64,000 nucleotides of DNA from Pascua guehoae (Eukaryota; Basidiomycota; Tremellomycetes; Trichosporonales; Trichosporonaceae). This document shows, in pieces, positions 23,250-33,118 of this stretch. Positions within the stretch are counted from its first letter, which is position 1. Every line of letters starts with the position of its first letter. The stretch spans positions 808,646 through 872,645 of the forward strand of contig BCJX01000016.1 in the NCBI GenBank assembly GCA_001600415.1, written 5' to 3'. Made by a program: the position numbers and the translations under genes. The notes under the pieces were generated by a model that saw nothing but the letters and a program-made list of their open reading frames with translations, searched no databases and had not been told where the DNA came from.

Positions 23250-23329
23250 TAGGTGTATTCGGAAAGTCGTGAGACTGCCATAGTGAGGCTGGGGCGTGTA
23301 GAGGTCTCACGACTTTCCCAATACACCTG
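23250..23329. mobile_element. MITE-like element, short copy (80 bp, TA-flanked)
   Basis: The left end (TA)TAGGTGTATTCGGAAAGT and on to CGTGAGAC is matched by the inverted right end GTCTCACGACTTTCCCAATA then CACCTG(TA). The flanking TA at 23248-23249 and 23330-23331 fits a TA target-site duplication as made by Tc1/mariner-type transposases. The interior is about 25 bases and non-coding. The ends match those of the element at 39.4 kb. Confidence 0.75.
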
Positions 23330-23688
23330 TACCATGGACTATCACACAGCAGCACGAGGCAGGCACCCATGACTTGTGTAGGCGTAGCCGGTTAGACGTC
23401 CCCCGTACCTCTTGCCAATTCCACCACCCCATGTTTCCAGGTTGGACAGAAGGGTGTGTGTAGTCGCCCGCGATCCGGCCCGCGGCCCGGTGAGAAAGCG
23501 GCTCCCAAACACTATCGTAGACAAGGCGATGAAACGAGGCAGAAGGTAAGACGAGCCAACCGACGAGTTTGACTCCGTTACCGGAAGAAGGGGGAGGGCA
23601 GGGGTACACTCCCTCACAAAGGCGAAACACTGCCTCTCCTCCAGAGGCGACAAGACCGTCCCAGGACCATACTGTTGCCGCTACGGGG

Positions 23689-24010
23689 GCGACAACCTGG
23701 ATCCGGGTGCGCCACCTGGGGTACGACCAGGTCAAATGGACCCATCTGACGTTATCGTTATCAACGCCCACGGCACCTTTGTTCCAAGACCGTGTCGGGC
23801 TACGCACAGTGTCCGGCAGAAAAGTCATCTTCTCACACCGTGAGCCACCGGAGCGACAACCTGGAGCTCAGTGTGCCACCTGGCTTGTACCGGGGCCAAA
23901 TGGATTCACCGTGCGATATCGCTAGCTATCAAAGCCCACAGTGCCTTTGTGCCAAGACCGTGTCGGGCTGCGGACAGTGTCCGGCAGAAAATTCATCTTC
24001 TCACACCTTG
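23689..24010 (+). repeat. Degenerate tandem repeat, about 165-bp period
   Basis: GCGACAACCTGGA occurs at 23689 and 23853, followed in both cases by a GCCACCTGG and CAAATGGA context. CAAGACCGTGTCGGGCT with the following CAGTGTCCGGCAGAAAA occurs near 23786 and 23955. About two copies are visible and no continuous frame runs through them. Confidence 0.65.
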
Positions 24011-25365
24011 GCCACCCAACCAATGATCTCCTCCTTGGCAACGAGGGCTACCGTGGCCGTCAGAAAAGTTGCAACCCCCACTGCGTTGCGCCACGCCCAT
24101 ACCATGGGACTTCTACCATCTCAAAGGCAAAAGATCCCATGCTTTGGGTCAAGCGTACCTGAGGCGAACTCGAGGCAGTCGCAACCTTTCTGAGAGCCAC
24201 TGTAGAGCTCGAGAAGCGAACGTCCCCCCAGAGCCGTGGTCGCTTGTGTCTGGCAACGTCTTGTCCTAGTTTGTGCCAAGTCCATTGGGCGGTTCGACTT
24301 CCCACAGGCAGCTAGCACATTCCCAACTGTGGGCGTGTTGTGCGTGTGTGCTGACAGTGCTAATACGGACTGCGATGTGGGTGCTGAAGAGGGGCACCGT
24401 AGAAGAGCCTTGCAATCCCGTATGGACCTAGCGGACGGGGGCGGACACTGTAAAGATGTGTTGGACCTCGCCTCGACCTCGGTCTAGGCCTTGGCGGCTG
24501 TATCCTCTACCTCCACTTCAACGTCGTTCTCAACCTCCACGCAACCCTCGACATGTACGGTAGCGGCGAGGCAGTGTAGAACGCCCGGTAACGTTGTGTC
24601 CCAACTTCCACGGATGGGGCATTGGCCGGCCCTGCCGACACAGTTCGGGGTCGCCGACAGGTCTGTAATTGGTGGTTTGCAGCTTGTGGCATCAAGGCAC
24701 ATCGCCCTTGGCAGGCCGAGTTGCTCTGTATCGAGACACGCTTCCGGGAACACATCTTAGTGTAGGGACACCGCAGCGCCCCATCGGAACTGTTCAGCCG
24801 CCATAGGTTGTGTCGGGTCCTTTGTGGCGGCTCTGACTCCCACAGGAAGCTAACATGCCCCATGTCTCCCAGAAGAGGGAGTCTGCCACACAAGACGTCT
24901 CTGGTGCAGACTACACTGCAAGTCGGCGTACCCAAGTTGTCGAAAATCGACCACAGTGCCTGTGCTGCCCGTTGGTTGGGCCTTGAAGTCGCATCGCGAG
25001 TTGCCCTTCAACGTCACGAACACAGGCAGAGTGTCCTGTGTGCTCTGCGGCAGTTTGGATGAAACGCTGCAGCAGGAACAGTCTGTCCTCTGCCGCAACC
25101 ACAGTACGACACGGTGGGCAGCCGTGTGTTTTCACAGCAGTGTGAATCTCACAACGGCAAAGAGTGCGGGTTGACGGAAAGGGGTGCTTTGACTTGGGCT
25201 TGGCCATACAGGACTGCGGGTGGGCAGTCCAGGACGCCAGCGGGCTGTGGGGTATACAAGAACTCGCTGTTACGACTGATCACTTGACTCCATCCCCTCA
25301 CCCGCTCTCGAATCATCTCCCACTCTTGCACCTTGACCACGTCCTACTCCTCCTCTACCTCCAAC

Positions 25366-26071
25366 ATGCTCTTCTCCCTCATTGCTATCCTCTGCATTGC
25401 TCGTACGTCTCCTCCTCGTGCCGCCTCACAGCCGCGCTGACGCCCCAGTGACGATGCCCACCGCCGCCTGCGCCCTCAACCACGCCGACCACATGGACGG
25501 CCTCGCCCGTGCCCTGCCCTTGGTTTCCCGCCTGTCGTCGTCGCCGTACAACGTGACGCAGATTGTAGCCTCTCTGCCTGCCGAATGCGCGCCGTCGTGC
25601 ACGCCGACGTTCACGACGCTCGGGTACTGCCAGGCGGGCGACGCGGACTTGTGCCGCCAGATTTGCGCCGTGAGTACCATACACCACTGCCCAGCGTTGC
25701 ACCACGGCCGGTGTGAACGACGCTGGGAATCTGCCACACGCTCTCGACGCCACACTCACACACAGCCGGCCAACATTACCGCGCTCGACGCGTGCTTTGA
25801 CTGCTTTACCAAGAGCTTCCCGCTCGACAACGACACAAAGGCCAACCTCGCCGGAAACATTGCTGCGCTCAAGGCCGGGTGCAGCGGGTCTGCCGCCAAC
25901 GCCAACGCCACGGCTGCCGACCCGACCGCTGGGACCAACGGCACCGACACAACCTCTGCCGCCAAGTGAGTTAACACGACTGGGACTAACGCTGACGCTA
26001 GCACTCGCGCGTGCGTTACAGCCGTGGCCGTCTTCGCCGCGGGTCTACTCGGTACCGCTCTGGTTCTGTGA
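25366..26071 (+). CDS. Small secreted Cys-rich protein, GPI-anchor type
   Basis: Four exons read in frame. Exon 1 (25366-25402) encodes the start of a signal peptide, MLFSLIAILCIALTMPTAAC. The mature part has paired cysteines (ECAPSC, GYC, LCRQICA, then CFDCF and GCSG) in a helical layout, several N-glycosylation sequons (NVT, NIT, NAT, NGT), then a Thr/Ala/Asn-rich stalk. The last exon encodes a hydrophobic end, VTAVAVFAAGLLGTALVL, right at the stop, as in GPI-anchored proteins. The introns are short; the last is GTGAGT...CGCTAG. The overall plan resembles the gene at 28.3 kb, suggesting an old pair of cell-wall or adhesion proteins, but they share no long identity. Confidence 0.72.
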
Positions 26072-26330
26072 TTGCACCGTACTGAAGGAGAAAAGGGATG
26101 CAACGAGAGTGCCTGTTGAAACTGTGCGCGGAGACCGGCCTTCGTGTTGGGTATACTATTGAACAGTGTATTCGACTGTCGCCGAGGGCAGCCACTCGTA
26201 TCGCTCCTCGCAGCAAATGGCAGAGAACCCCACCGAGTTGGTGAGGGATAGCATCCTCACCGTCCACAACCGCTCACCATCCCCGTCACACTCACCATCC
26301 CCGCCACGCTCACAAATAAAAACAACACCT

Positions 26331-26422
26331 TGACCACTGACAGGATCGAACTGCCGACCTCCGCATGGACTGATACCTTCTTGGTATTAGTACGATGCTC
26401 TAACCAGCTGAGCTAAGCGGCC
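26331..26422 (-). tRNA. tRNA-Ile (AAT) with an 18-nt intron
   Basis: All arms fold: a 7-bp acceptor stem from GGCCGCT with AGTGGTC, a D arm AGCTCAGCTGGTTAGAGC, an anticodon stem TCGTA with TGCGG, loop CTAATA..A giving anticodon AAT, variable AGGTC, and a T arm GGCAG/CTGTC around TTCGATC. An 18-nt intron follows position 37. A run of five T on the coding strand (26322-26318) provides the Pol III terminator. Confidence 0.92.
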
Positions 26423-26743
26423 GATGGTAGTTGGGCGGGCACCGCCGCCGCGGCCGCGCGAGCACAGCCTGTGGGCGTTCTGTCTTGCGCATTGGCGCAT
26501 TGGAGCGCTTCGCCTTCTCTGTACACGTTGGTCTGGAACGCTGTGAGACTGATAGCGCAGCAAAGCTGTTCGATGCCTACCGCAAGTTTCCGCAAGTCGA
26601 GAGCTGCATGCCACATGTAGCACGCCGCAAGCTTGAAAGAACAAGAATACGAACGGAAAGACCGAAGGCTGGGCGGTCTGAAACATTTCCAGGGACCAAG
26701 TACAACGGCGTCGCGAGGGCTGCCCAATCGTGACAATCAGCAA

Positions 26744-26832
26744 TGTCCTATGGCTCAGTCGGTAGAGCATTCGACTGTTAAGTGACACCATTCAACATCG
26801 AAAGGTCCTGAGTTCAAGCCTCAGTGGGACAG
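26744..26832 (+). tRNA. tRNA-Asn (GTT) with a 16-nt intron
   Basis: Acceptor stem TGTCCTA pairs with TGGGACA; the D arm is GCTCAGTCGGTAGAGC; the anticodon stem TTCGA pairs with TCGAA; the loop CTGTTA..A gives anticodon GTT; the T arm is CTGAG/CTCAG around TTCAAGC. A 16-nt intron follows position 37. A TTTTT terminator begins at about 26838. Confidence 0.92.
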
Positions 26833-27005
26833 CTGGACTTTTTATCCCCTCCCACCGCGAGCCAGTGGTCAGATTGGCCTGCGGACGAGGACACGCTTGA
26901 GAGTGGGGTTGAGGGTTTGTTTACTTGTGGGTGTCGAACGGTGTGGTTGTTTCACCCACCAGGGTCCAAATATCGAGGCGTCTCCCAGACATGTCTCGTG
27001 GGCTT

Positions 27006-27050
27006 TCGAAAAAATGTCCACAGTTCAAGCCTGTGTGGGGCAGCTTTTTT
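27006..27050 (+). pseudogene. 3' half of a tRNA-Asn-like sequence
   Basis: This stretch matches the 3' half of the tRNA-Asn 250 bp upstream: TCGAAA, then CACAGTTCAAGCCTGTG as an intact T arm, then TGGGGCAG and a run of six T. No matching 5' half (a TGCCCCA strand with a D arm) lies just upstream, so it is a relic or an independent Pol III-related fragment rather than a tRNA. Confidence 0.55.
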
Positions 27051-27389
27051 GGCCTGTGACAAGGTGTCGTATCAGTGTTGAAGAAGCTGGATAGTGACGG
27101 GAAGATCTTGATGGCGATGATGGCGCAGTCAGCTGGTGTCAACGGCCCCCTTGTCAACCAATGTTGTCGCTCACGCTCGGTGATCTGGCTCCAACATGCT
27201 CACTGCAGCCGGCATCTTGGAACGGTGGCTGGCGGGAACTGCCTCATGCATGCACACTACCCATGCACGTACCGGGGTTGTGGGGATATCCAGTACATCA
27301 AGGGAGGGGTGCGAGAGCAAACGACAATGCTCCGGATTCATCCAACAAGCAAAACTTCTGACCCCCCGCCTATTACTACTTGAGTGCAT

Positions 27390-27614
27390 CTACACACACA
27401 TGGAAAACTTCCAAGTCTTCACAAGGGGCAGAGACAAGACCAGCCCGGTTACACCGCCAACCATGACTGCGGATCGAGATGCGGTCGGGCTTGTTCCTGA
27501 GTGAGATGTATCGGTCGGTGATGCGGTTTGGTGGTTCATGGCGTACTGTGCCGGTCCCCGTGCCATCTCTGTTCCTGTGCCAGCGGGCTTGGCGGGGGTC
27601 TGCGTGTCGGCCAT
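27390..27614 (-). CDS. Doubtful 74-residue protein with a C-terminal hydrophobic segment
   Basis: A true ATG at 27614 opens an uninterrupted frame starting MADTQTPAKPAGTGTEMARG, polar and Thr/Ser-rich, then AVMVGGVTGLVLSLPLV near the end, followed by KTWKFSMCV. The layout would suit a tail-anchored membrane protein. No family is recognised and codon bias is weak. Confidence 0.28.
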   Translation of the reverse strand: MADTQTPAKPAGTGTEMARGPAQYAMNHQTASPTDTSHSGTSPTASRSAVMVGGVTGLVLSLPLVKTWKFSMCV

Positions 27615-28253
27615 GGGACTGGGGATGAAGCGGTTGCACGCTGGGCCTCGGCGTTATCGTGGCGACCATGGTTGACTAATCTCCTTCAAGGACCAGGCTG
27701 TCGGAGGCGTTTCCAGTGTCGGCAATCAAAGCTTGCTACGATGCTGATCCAATGTCAACACGCCCCATGCCTTTTCTCGCCGACGTCGGCCCATTCTTCT
27801 GGTAATTCAAGGACATGAAGGCGGCCGGATCGCGGTTGCCGAGTTCCTGAATAGCCCCAACCTCAACGCCACCAGTCTCCGTCTGCGAGCCACATTGGCT
27901 GGATACCTGTTCCGTCGCCTCCTTTGGCCCAGGCCCTCGCACACACCGCACACATCGCACGCACCATGGGCATTGCCAAATGGTTATAAAGAACTATTTG
28001 CAGGGGCGCACGGGGCACATGTTCCCAGAATGGGTCGAATCATGCCTGGTCAACCGCGTCGACGCGCTTCGGTCTCGGTGCTTCTGAGTCTGTGCGTCAC
28101 CACCCACCAGAACCGGTCAAGTATCGCTCTGTTTGTGGGAGATGGGGGATCTTTTTCCCCCCATCTACACTTTTGCGTATGACCTACCCCCAAATCCCGT
28201 TGTCAACTATCGTCACTCTTTAAGACACCACTGTCTCTCACGCGGCTCACCCC
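27615..28253. other. Intergenic, upstream of the 28.3 kb surface-protein gene
   Basis: Minus-strand frames here have low coding character. I see no repeat or RNA gene. The last 100 bases precede the ATG at 28254 and presumably hold its promoter. Confidence 0.35.
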
Positions 28254-29160
28254 ATGCTATTCCCTATTGCGACCCTCCTCTCGGCCAGTGGTTAGGCACT
28301 ACTATCTGAAGTCCGGGTGCAATTTCTGATCCACAGTTGCCATCGCCTCGCCAATGGCCGTGGGTTCGCCCGCCCACGGTCTCCTCGAACTCACCAAGCG
28401 CCAGTCGGTGCCCAGCATCAACGAGTCGGGCATTGCCGCCTCGTGCCTCGACGTCTGCAAACCGGGCTATGACGCGTCCTTGGCCTGTTACACGACGAAA
28501 TCCATGTCTTGTTTTGACCTTTGCAAGGTGGGTTGCAAAGGGGCGTCATGTCTGTGTTGGGCGGTACGGCCGGCCAACCCGAACCCATTTGGGGAAGCAC
28601 GGCTCACTCACAGCCCGACACGCTCACAAACATCATTGGGCCCTGCGTCCAGTGTCAACTCGGAGAGACGACCGACGTCGCCGAAAAGGCCATCATCGAA
28701 GAGTCGTTTGAAATGAGCAAGAAGGAATGCGCGTACCTCCTTGCCTCGATGAATCCCAACGACCCCGTGGCGGTCAGTGCGACCGATCTGGCCTGGGCGG
28801 CTGGTGCGTCCGAAGCCGCCGCGTCCGCGAATGCAGGCCTCAGCGCTGGCGCTGGCGTCAGCGATGCGGCCGCCGCCGAACCGGCTGTGTCGGGTGAAAG
28901 CGCAGCCGCCAGCCAGGTCGAGGGTGCCACTGCCGCCGCCACTTCCGCCACGGCCGCCACCACTCCCAACATCTCGACCAAGCCCAGCTCGGCCGTCGCT
29001 GGCAGTGCCTCCTCCTCTGCCCCGATTACTTCGTGAGTGGGCCTTGGGCGACACTGGGCAAGTTGCACTAACACACCCCAGTGCCACCTCTGGTGCCTTT
29101 GCGGTCCCAGTGCCTTTCGTCGCCGCCCTGGTGGCTGCTGGCATCGCGCTCGCTCTCTAA
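28254..29160 (+). CDS. Secreted Cys-rich protein with Ala/Ser-rich stalk, GPI-anchor type
   Basis: Exon 1 starts MLFPIATLLSA and continues after a 50-nt intron into IAIASPMAVGSP, together a signal peptide. A dibasic KR site follows at about residue 35. The cysteine-rich part has CLDVCKPGYD, ACYTTKSMSCFDLCK and, after a second intron, GPCVQCQLGE and KKECAYLL. A long Ala/Ser/Thr/Glu stalk follows. The last exon, after a GTGAGT...CCCCAG intron, ends FVAALVAAGIALAL at the stop, typical of a GPI signal. The donor of the first intron (GTGGTT) is weak but gives the only frame that restores a signal peptide. A cell-wall or surface role is likely. Confidence 0.72.
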
Positions 29161-29931
29161 GCTCCTTGAAAGGTTTTGGACTACAGTATAGCCCCTCGGC
29201 CAGAAAGTAATGTTGGCGTAATGGACGATGCAGTTTGGTTTTGTTTGTCCTTGGAAGGACGGCACAAAAGCCAGACGCCCCTCCAGGGGCGTCGGCCCAA
29301 CCAACCCAACTTTTAAAAGGGTGGCGCCCTCTTGAGGGCGTCGCCTGAAAGCAACCCCACGCGCCGCCTTCCTCCCACTAACCTTTGACCTTCGCCTTTG
29401 GATGTCGAGTGGGCGGAGCGTAACGCCATTCCAAATGCAGAATCCGACAATGCGATCTTGCGCCACACCAGGGACGTGTTCACGCAGGTCATCTTGTTGC
29501 GCCTCCCGACCTCGTGGCTCTTGGCTCTTGGCCTACGCCTTGACTCTTGTGTATCTGGTTGGCGTCCCAATCAATCTGCACCAGGTTCACCCAAGGCTGA
29601 CCTGGTAACTAGCAGATGGCCGCGTTAGAAAGTGTGACCATGAGGCTGCCAGCGCTGGCAGGCATACCCACCACGCCAACTTAAGAGGCAGTCTGAACAT
29701 TGGACAGGGTAAGCCATTAGCATCACCACCACCTTTTACACGATACACCATTCATCGCTATGCACAACATGGGGGAGGGGAACATACAATGACTCGCACG
29801 GAACTCTTCACGGTTTCGGCCAATGTCTTCTTCTTCTCAGCATCGTTCGGTAGGCCTTCGTTGACGCGTTGCTGGTGGGTGGACCCAGATGGTGAAGTTG
29901 CAATCACCCTTGATTCTCGTCAACGTCCTTC
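29161..29931. other. Intergenic between convergent genes, holds a type 2 foldback
   Basis: Two genes converge here. The main structure is the foldback repeat at 29272-29345, listed separately. No gene is recognised. Confidence 0.45.
29272..29345 (-). repeat. Type 2 foldback repeat (inverted copy)
   Basis: The hairpin CAGACGCCCCTCCAGGGGCG plus TC is followed by a CCAACCAACCCAACTTTTAA linker and a second hairpin, GGCGCCCTCTTGAGGGCGTC. Read in reverse complement, the order and linker match the copies at 16.1 and 36.5 kb. Confidence 0.75.
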
Positions 29932-31079
29932 TCATTCGCTGTCGCTATCGACCGTAAGGTCAACAACCACGGGTGCGGGACGCGCCTTCTTCTTATTGTT
30001 GCGGGTCGCCTTGACGGTGGTGCGGCGCTCTCCGCCGCGTTTGCGCTTCAGGTTGGGCTTGGCATCCTCGACTGCGGTGGCGTCGCTGTCGGTTTCGGAT
30101 TTGGTCTTAATCTCATGGTCGCTGCCGGCATCCGAAACGGGAGCAGCGTTGTCGTTCGGTATAATGTCTTGCGCCATCAAGAGAGCGCGGGTACGGTACT
30201 GGGTGTGAGGAATGTGATCGCTCGAACAGTGTGAAGGCAGCTCACTGAAATGCGGAACTCATACTTTGGTGTGTCGGCACGAAGAGCAACACGATACGTC
30301 GGGCGGGGTGACCATTCGACATTCGATCCACCTCTACCCACGTGAGCACATTTTAGCACGCAAGAAGGCGGCTCACCCAACGTAGAACTGCTGCATTCCC
30401 TTCTTGGTTTTCTCGTTCACCGTGGTCGTCGGGGGCGAGGGAATGTACGGCACGGACAGACGACCAGTGGGCTCAGCGTCCCCTGCTGCAAGAGAGACGG
30501 TGATGACACCCAAAGATGCCAGCGCTTCGGTAGAAGGAAGAGGTCCATCCTCACTCATTTCCAGTTTGCAAAACTGGAGATGGCGATTGACAATCTCGCC
30601 ATTGACGCTCTCGTGCAGGTCGCACCTCCGGCAGGGAGTACTGTTTGGAGGGTAAACATGGCCGAGAAGCCGCCGCCCATCGACAGAATAATTGATGTCG
30701 GCATCGAATGACCGGTATGCGGGGGGGGCTCGAGTGCATATAGCAAGCTCCTAACGCGGTCAGAAGAAACTTGCTTTGAGGGAAGGAATTGTACGGCGTG
30801 GACACGAGCGACAGTTGCTTAAGCGACAGTTGCTTACCTGCTGGCTCTGGCATTCTATGAAGAGCGTAACCTTGCCATCACTTCCACCCTGAGGAGGCGT
30901 GTGCAAGATGGCATGCTCAGCTAGAGGGAGTAAGTTGGGGTACGCGGATTGACCGGACTGACGCACGCAGACGATTGCCTTCCTTGTCTTCGATGTACAC
31001 CTGGGCGTCAGTGGTGAGCAGGGAGAGACCTTGCTGTGCTTACCTCCCACCCGTTCCAGTATCCTTCCTCTATCTTCAT
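29932..31079 (-). CDS. DUF7918-like protein
   Basis: Six exons can be joined in frame. The N-terminus (MKIEEGYWNGWEVYIEDKEG, then LPEH) and the mid-region (KVTLFIECQSQQELAICTRA, and later YSVDGRRLLGHVYPP) follow the pattern of fungal DUF7918 proteins. The pattern continues through the YRVALRADTPKYEFRI block and ends in the signature YRTRALLMAQDIIP. The tail is low-complexity with a basic patch (KPNLKRKRGGERR, NNKKKARP) that would serve as a nuclear localisation signal, and an acidic end VDLTVDSDSE. The function of the family is unknown. The intron acceptor TAG|AGGTGG near 30.34 kb is needed to keep the frame. Upstream is a CT-rich coding-strand tract. Confidence 0.68.
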
Positions 31080-31569
31080 GATTGACGAGATGTGATGTTG
31101 AGGATGGCTTTTGGATGGTTGTTGAAGACAGATGAAGAATAAGGGAAGAGAAGGAAAGAAGAGAAGAGCACGGAAAGATGGCAAAGGAAGGAAGAACGGA
31201 AGGACGTGCTTGCAGGCTGCTTGCGGATGCGGGGCCATGGTGCATCAAGTCCGGGGAAGCGGAACCAAATCCTCCAGAGATAGGCGAGATACGGGGAAGC
31301 GGTGACGTCAATGGAACACGTGACTCGCTTCTGACAAGACCGGGGGGGGGCCCCCTGGGGCCCCTCCCTCACTCTACAACCCAAGCCAGTCGCCTCCCGG
31401 TGGGCGACTGGCCAAAAGCCATACTAGTCCCGGGAATAGTGGAGTCTGTGCACCACAACTTTGGACTGATATCGTTCATCGACATGAGAACAACATGGTT
31501 TACTGTCTAGGTCTGTCTAATGGCATCCTCTAGTGTGTTCCCTTACAACACTGTCACCCCAGCGATCTA
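31080..31569. other. Intergenic with CT-rich promoter tract and a type 1 foldback
   Basis: 31090-31200 is purine-rich on the plus strand, upstream of the DUF7918-like start. The type 1 foldback at 31341-31443 is listed separately. The remainder is unremarkable. Confidence 0.45.
31341..31443 (+). repeat. Type 1 foldback repeat
   Basis: A GC palindrome (GGGGGGGCCCCCTGGGGCCC) followed by CTCCCTCAC, a short linker, and a long perfect hairpin, GCCAGTCGCCTCCCGG with TGGGCGACTGGC, then AAAAGCCATACTAGTCCCGG. The same blocks occur in reverse complement at 63.1 kb and, decayed, at 39.0, 44.6 and 46.3 kb. Confidence 0.8.
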
Positions 31570-33118
31570 TTACACCAACTTGCCAAAGCCCACGGCCAGG
31601 GGCTCATACTGGAAGGCGAGGTACGCGCTGTTGAAGAGGGGGACGCCTGACAGTCAGTTTCTGGAACTCGTGCACGGGCAGAACACGCTGTGACTCACCG
31701 ACAATGTTGGCAGTAGACGCAAAGATTGTGCCGTAGCACATGCCTTCCTTGTCAGGCACCTGGAAACGACGGAGCGAGGCGGGATTGATGTCAAACGTCT
31801 TGCCGCCAAACTTGAGGCCGACAACGGCCTTGCTGTCGCAGGGGATGATGTAGGCGCCACCCATGCCATCAGGCAACGTGGTTGGGCCAGAGGAGCCCGG
31901 GATGGCGGCATAGATGGGCGCGACGACCTCGATGGGGAGGAAGATGTCGCGGACACCAGAGTCGATGAGGACGTTCACGTCGGGGGTGTTCTGGTCAGAG
32001 TTTGGGTTGGCGTCCTTGTTGGCTTTGGTGTTGTGGTCGGGGTTGGAGTCGGGGTTATAGTCGGGGCAGTTTGGTCCGCCGGTAACCGGGATGCCGTTCA
32101 AGGAGAAACCCTCGATCGCGTAGGGGCAGGCAGGTGCAGTAGTTGCGGCAGATGCGGCGGAAGTGGGTGCGTCCTGTCCGGCGGGTGTGGTGGATGCGGC
32201 AGGTGCGACAGGCGCGGCAAAGGCTTCCTTGCCGTTGACGGAGACGCCCTCGAGCTTGAGGACCCAAGGCTTGTTGTCAACCACGGGGACCATGTGGAGG
32301 TCGCCAGTGAACCGGTCGTGGTTGACGCCGCTTTCGGTCAGTTCTGGAAAAAACCTTGAACTCCGGATGCGTCACCTACCCAAAAGTGATCTCGCCAACA
32401 TTGTCGAAACGAACCTGTTCTTCGCCGTCGTCGAGGAAGTGGGACACGCCAGTGTCATGGTGAGCAAGGTGCATACCAACGACATTGTCAGTCCACTGGC
32501 TCTGAAGGCGCGCGAAAAGCGAGGTGTCGTCCGGGCCACCCTGGTGGCCAGAGGGGGCAATGCCGAGGGTGCCGCTGATGCCGGGGTAGTCCACCGCGCA
32601 CATGCTGCCGATGAAGCCAGACACTGTGGTCAGCAAAGAGTCCCTAACCCCTAAAGTGTCGTATGCTCACTAAAGAGTTGATCGGTAACAGTGTTGCCAC
32701 CGATGGTGACAATGTCCGAGGCGTTGGTGCCAATGACGTTGCCGCCTCCGTAGAACATGTCCCTGCCGCCGTGGTCCTGGTACGTGGACGAGGCCATTCC
32801 GTCGAAACGGTAGACGGTCTTCTCGCGGCAGACGTAGCAATCAGTGTTGTAGACGACGAGGTCGGACGAGCCAGTGTCGACCTGGACGGGGAGGATCTGG
32901 GGAGGGGTACTGTGGGTCAGCAGGGGCGTGGGGCTGTCGACGTACCCAATGGCCACGTCAACGGTGTAGACGCGGTCAAAGCCGTAGGCGGTGGGGGCGA
33001 CGGTGGAGCCGGCACGCTTGGCGATGGACGACTCGGAGATGGAGAGGGTGATGGGCTCGACGCGGCGAACAGGCGCGGCCGCGACGGCGATGGCGAGGAG
33101 CGAGAAGGCGAAGAGCAT
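31570..33118 (-). CDS. Secreted pepsin-like aspartic protease
   Basis: The protein begins with a signal peptide (MLFAFSLLAIAVAAAP) and a short propeptide. A 36-nt intron joins VAIG to TPPQILPVQVDTGSSDLVVY, which carries the first catalytic Asp. The second catalytic motif is VLIDSGVRDIFLP, with Ser in place of the more common Thr. The C-terminus, FNSAYLAFQYEPLAVGFGKL, is the usual pepsin end. Just before the second motif there is an insertion of Ala/Pro-rich and Asn/Asp/Pro-rich repeats (PDYNPDSNPDHNTKANKD), likely a surface loop. Other introns lie near 31.65-31.70, 32.34-32.38 and 32.62-32.67 kb. Secretion and protein digestion at low pH are the probable role. Family A1 is clear. Confidence 0.88.

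Larger units (their letters stand above)
22376..25365. other. Gene-poor 3-kb stretch with repeats and a MITE-like element
   Basis: None of the open frames shows a domain or coherent exons. The stretch contains a short duplication of GCTGTTCCTCTGCAGGAC at 22348 and 22382, the TA-flanked element at 23250-23329, a roughly 165-bp tandem repeat at 23.69-24.0 kb, and looser recurring words such as CTCCCACAGGAAGCTA / TTCCCACAGGCAGCTA near 24.85 and 24.30 kb. It may be a graveyard of decayed repeats or of an old gene. Confidence 0.5.

Noticed and set aside
22376..25365. Transposase or reverse transcriptase remnant in the gene-poor stretch
   Set aside because: No DDE, RT, integrase or other element-specific motif is visible in any frame.
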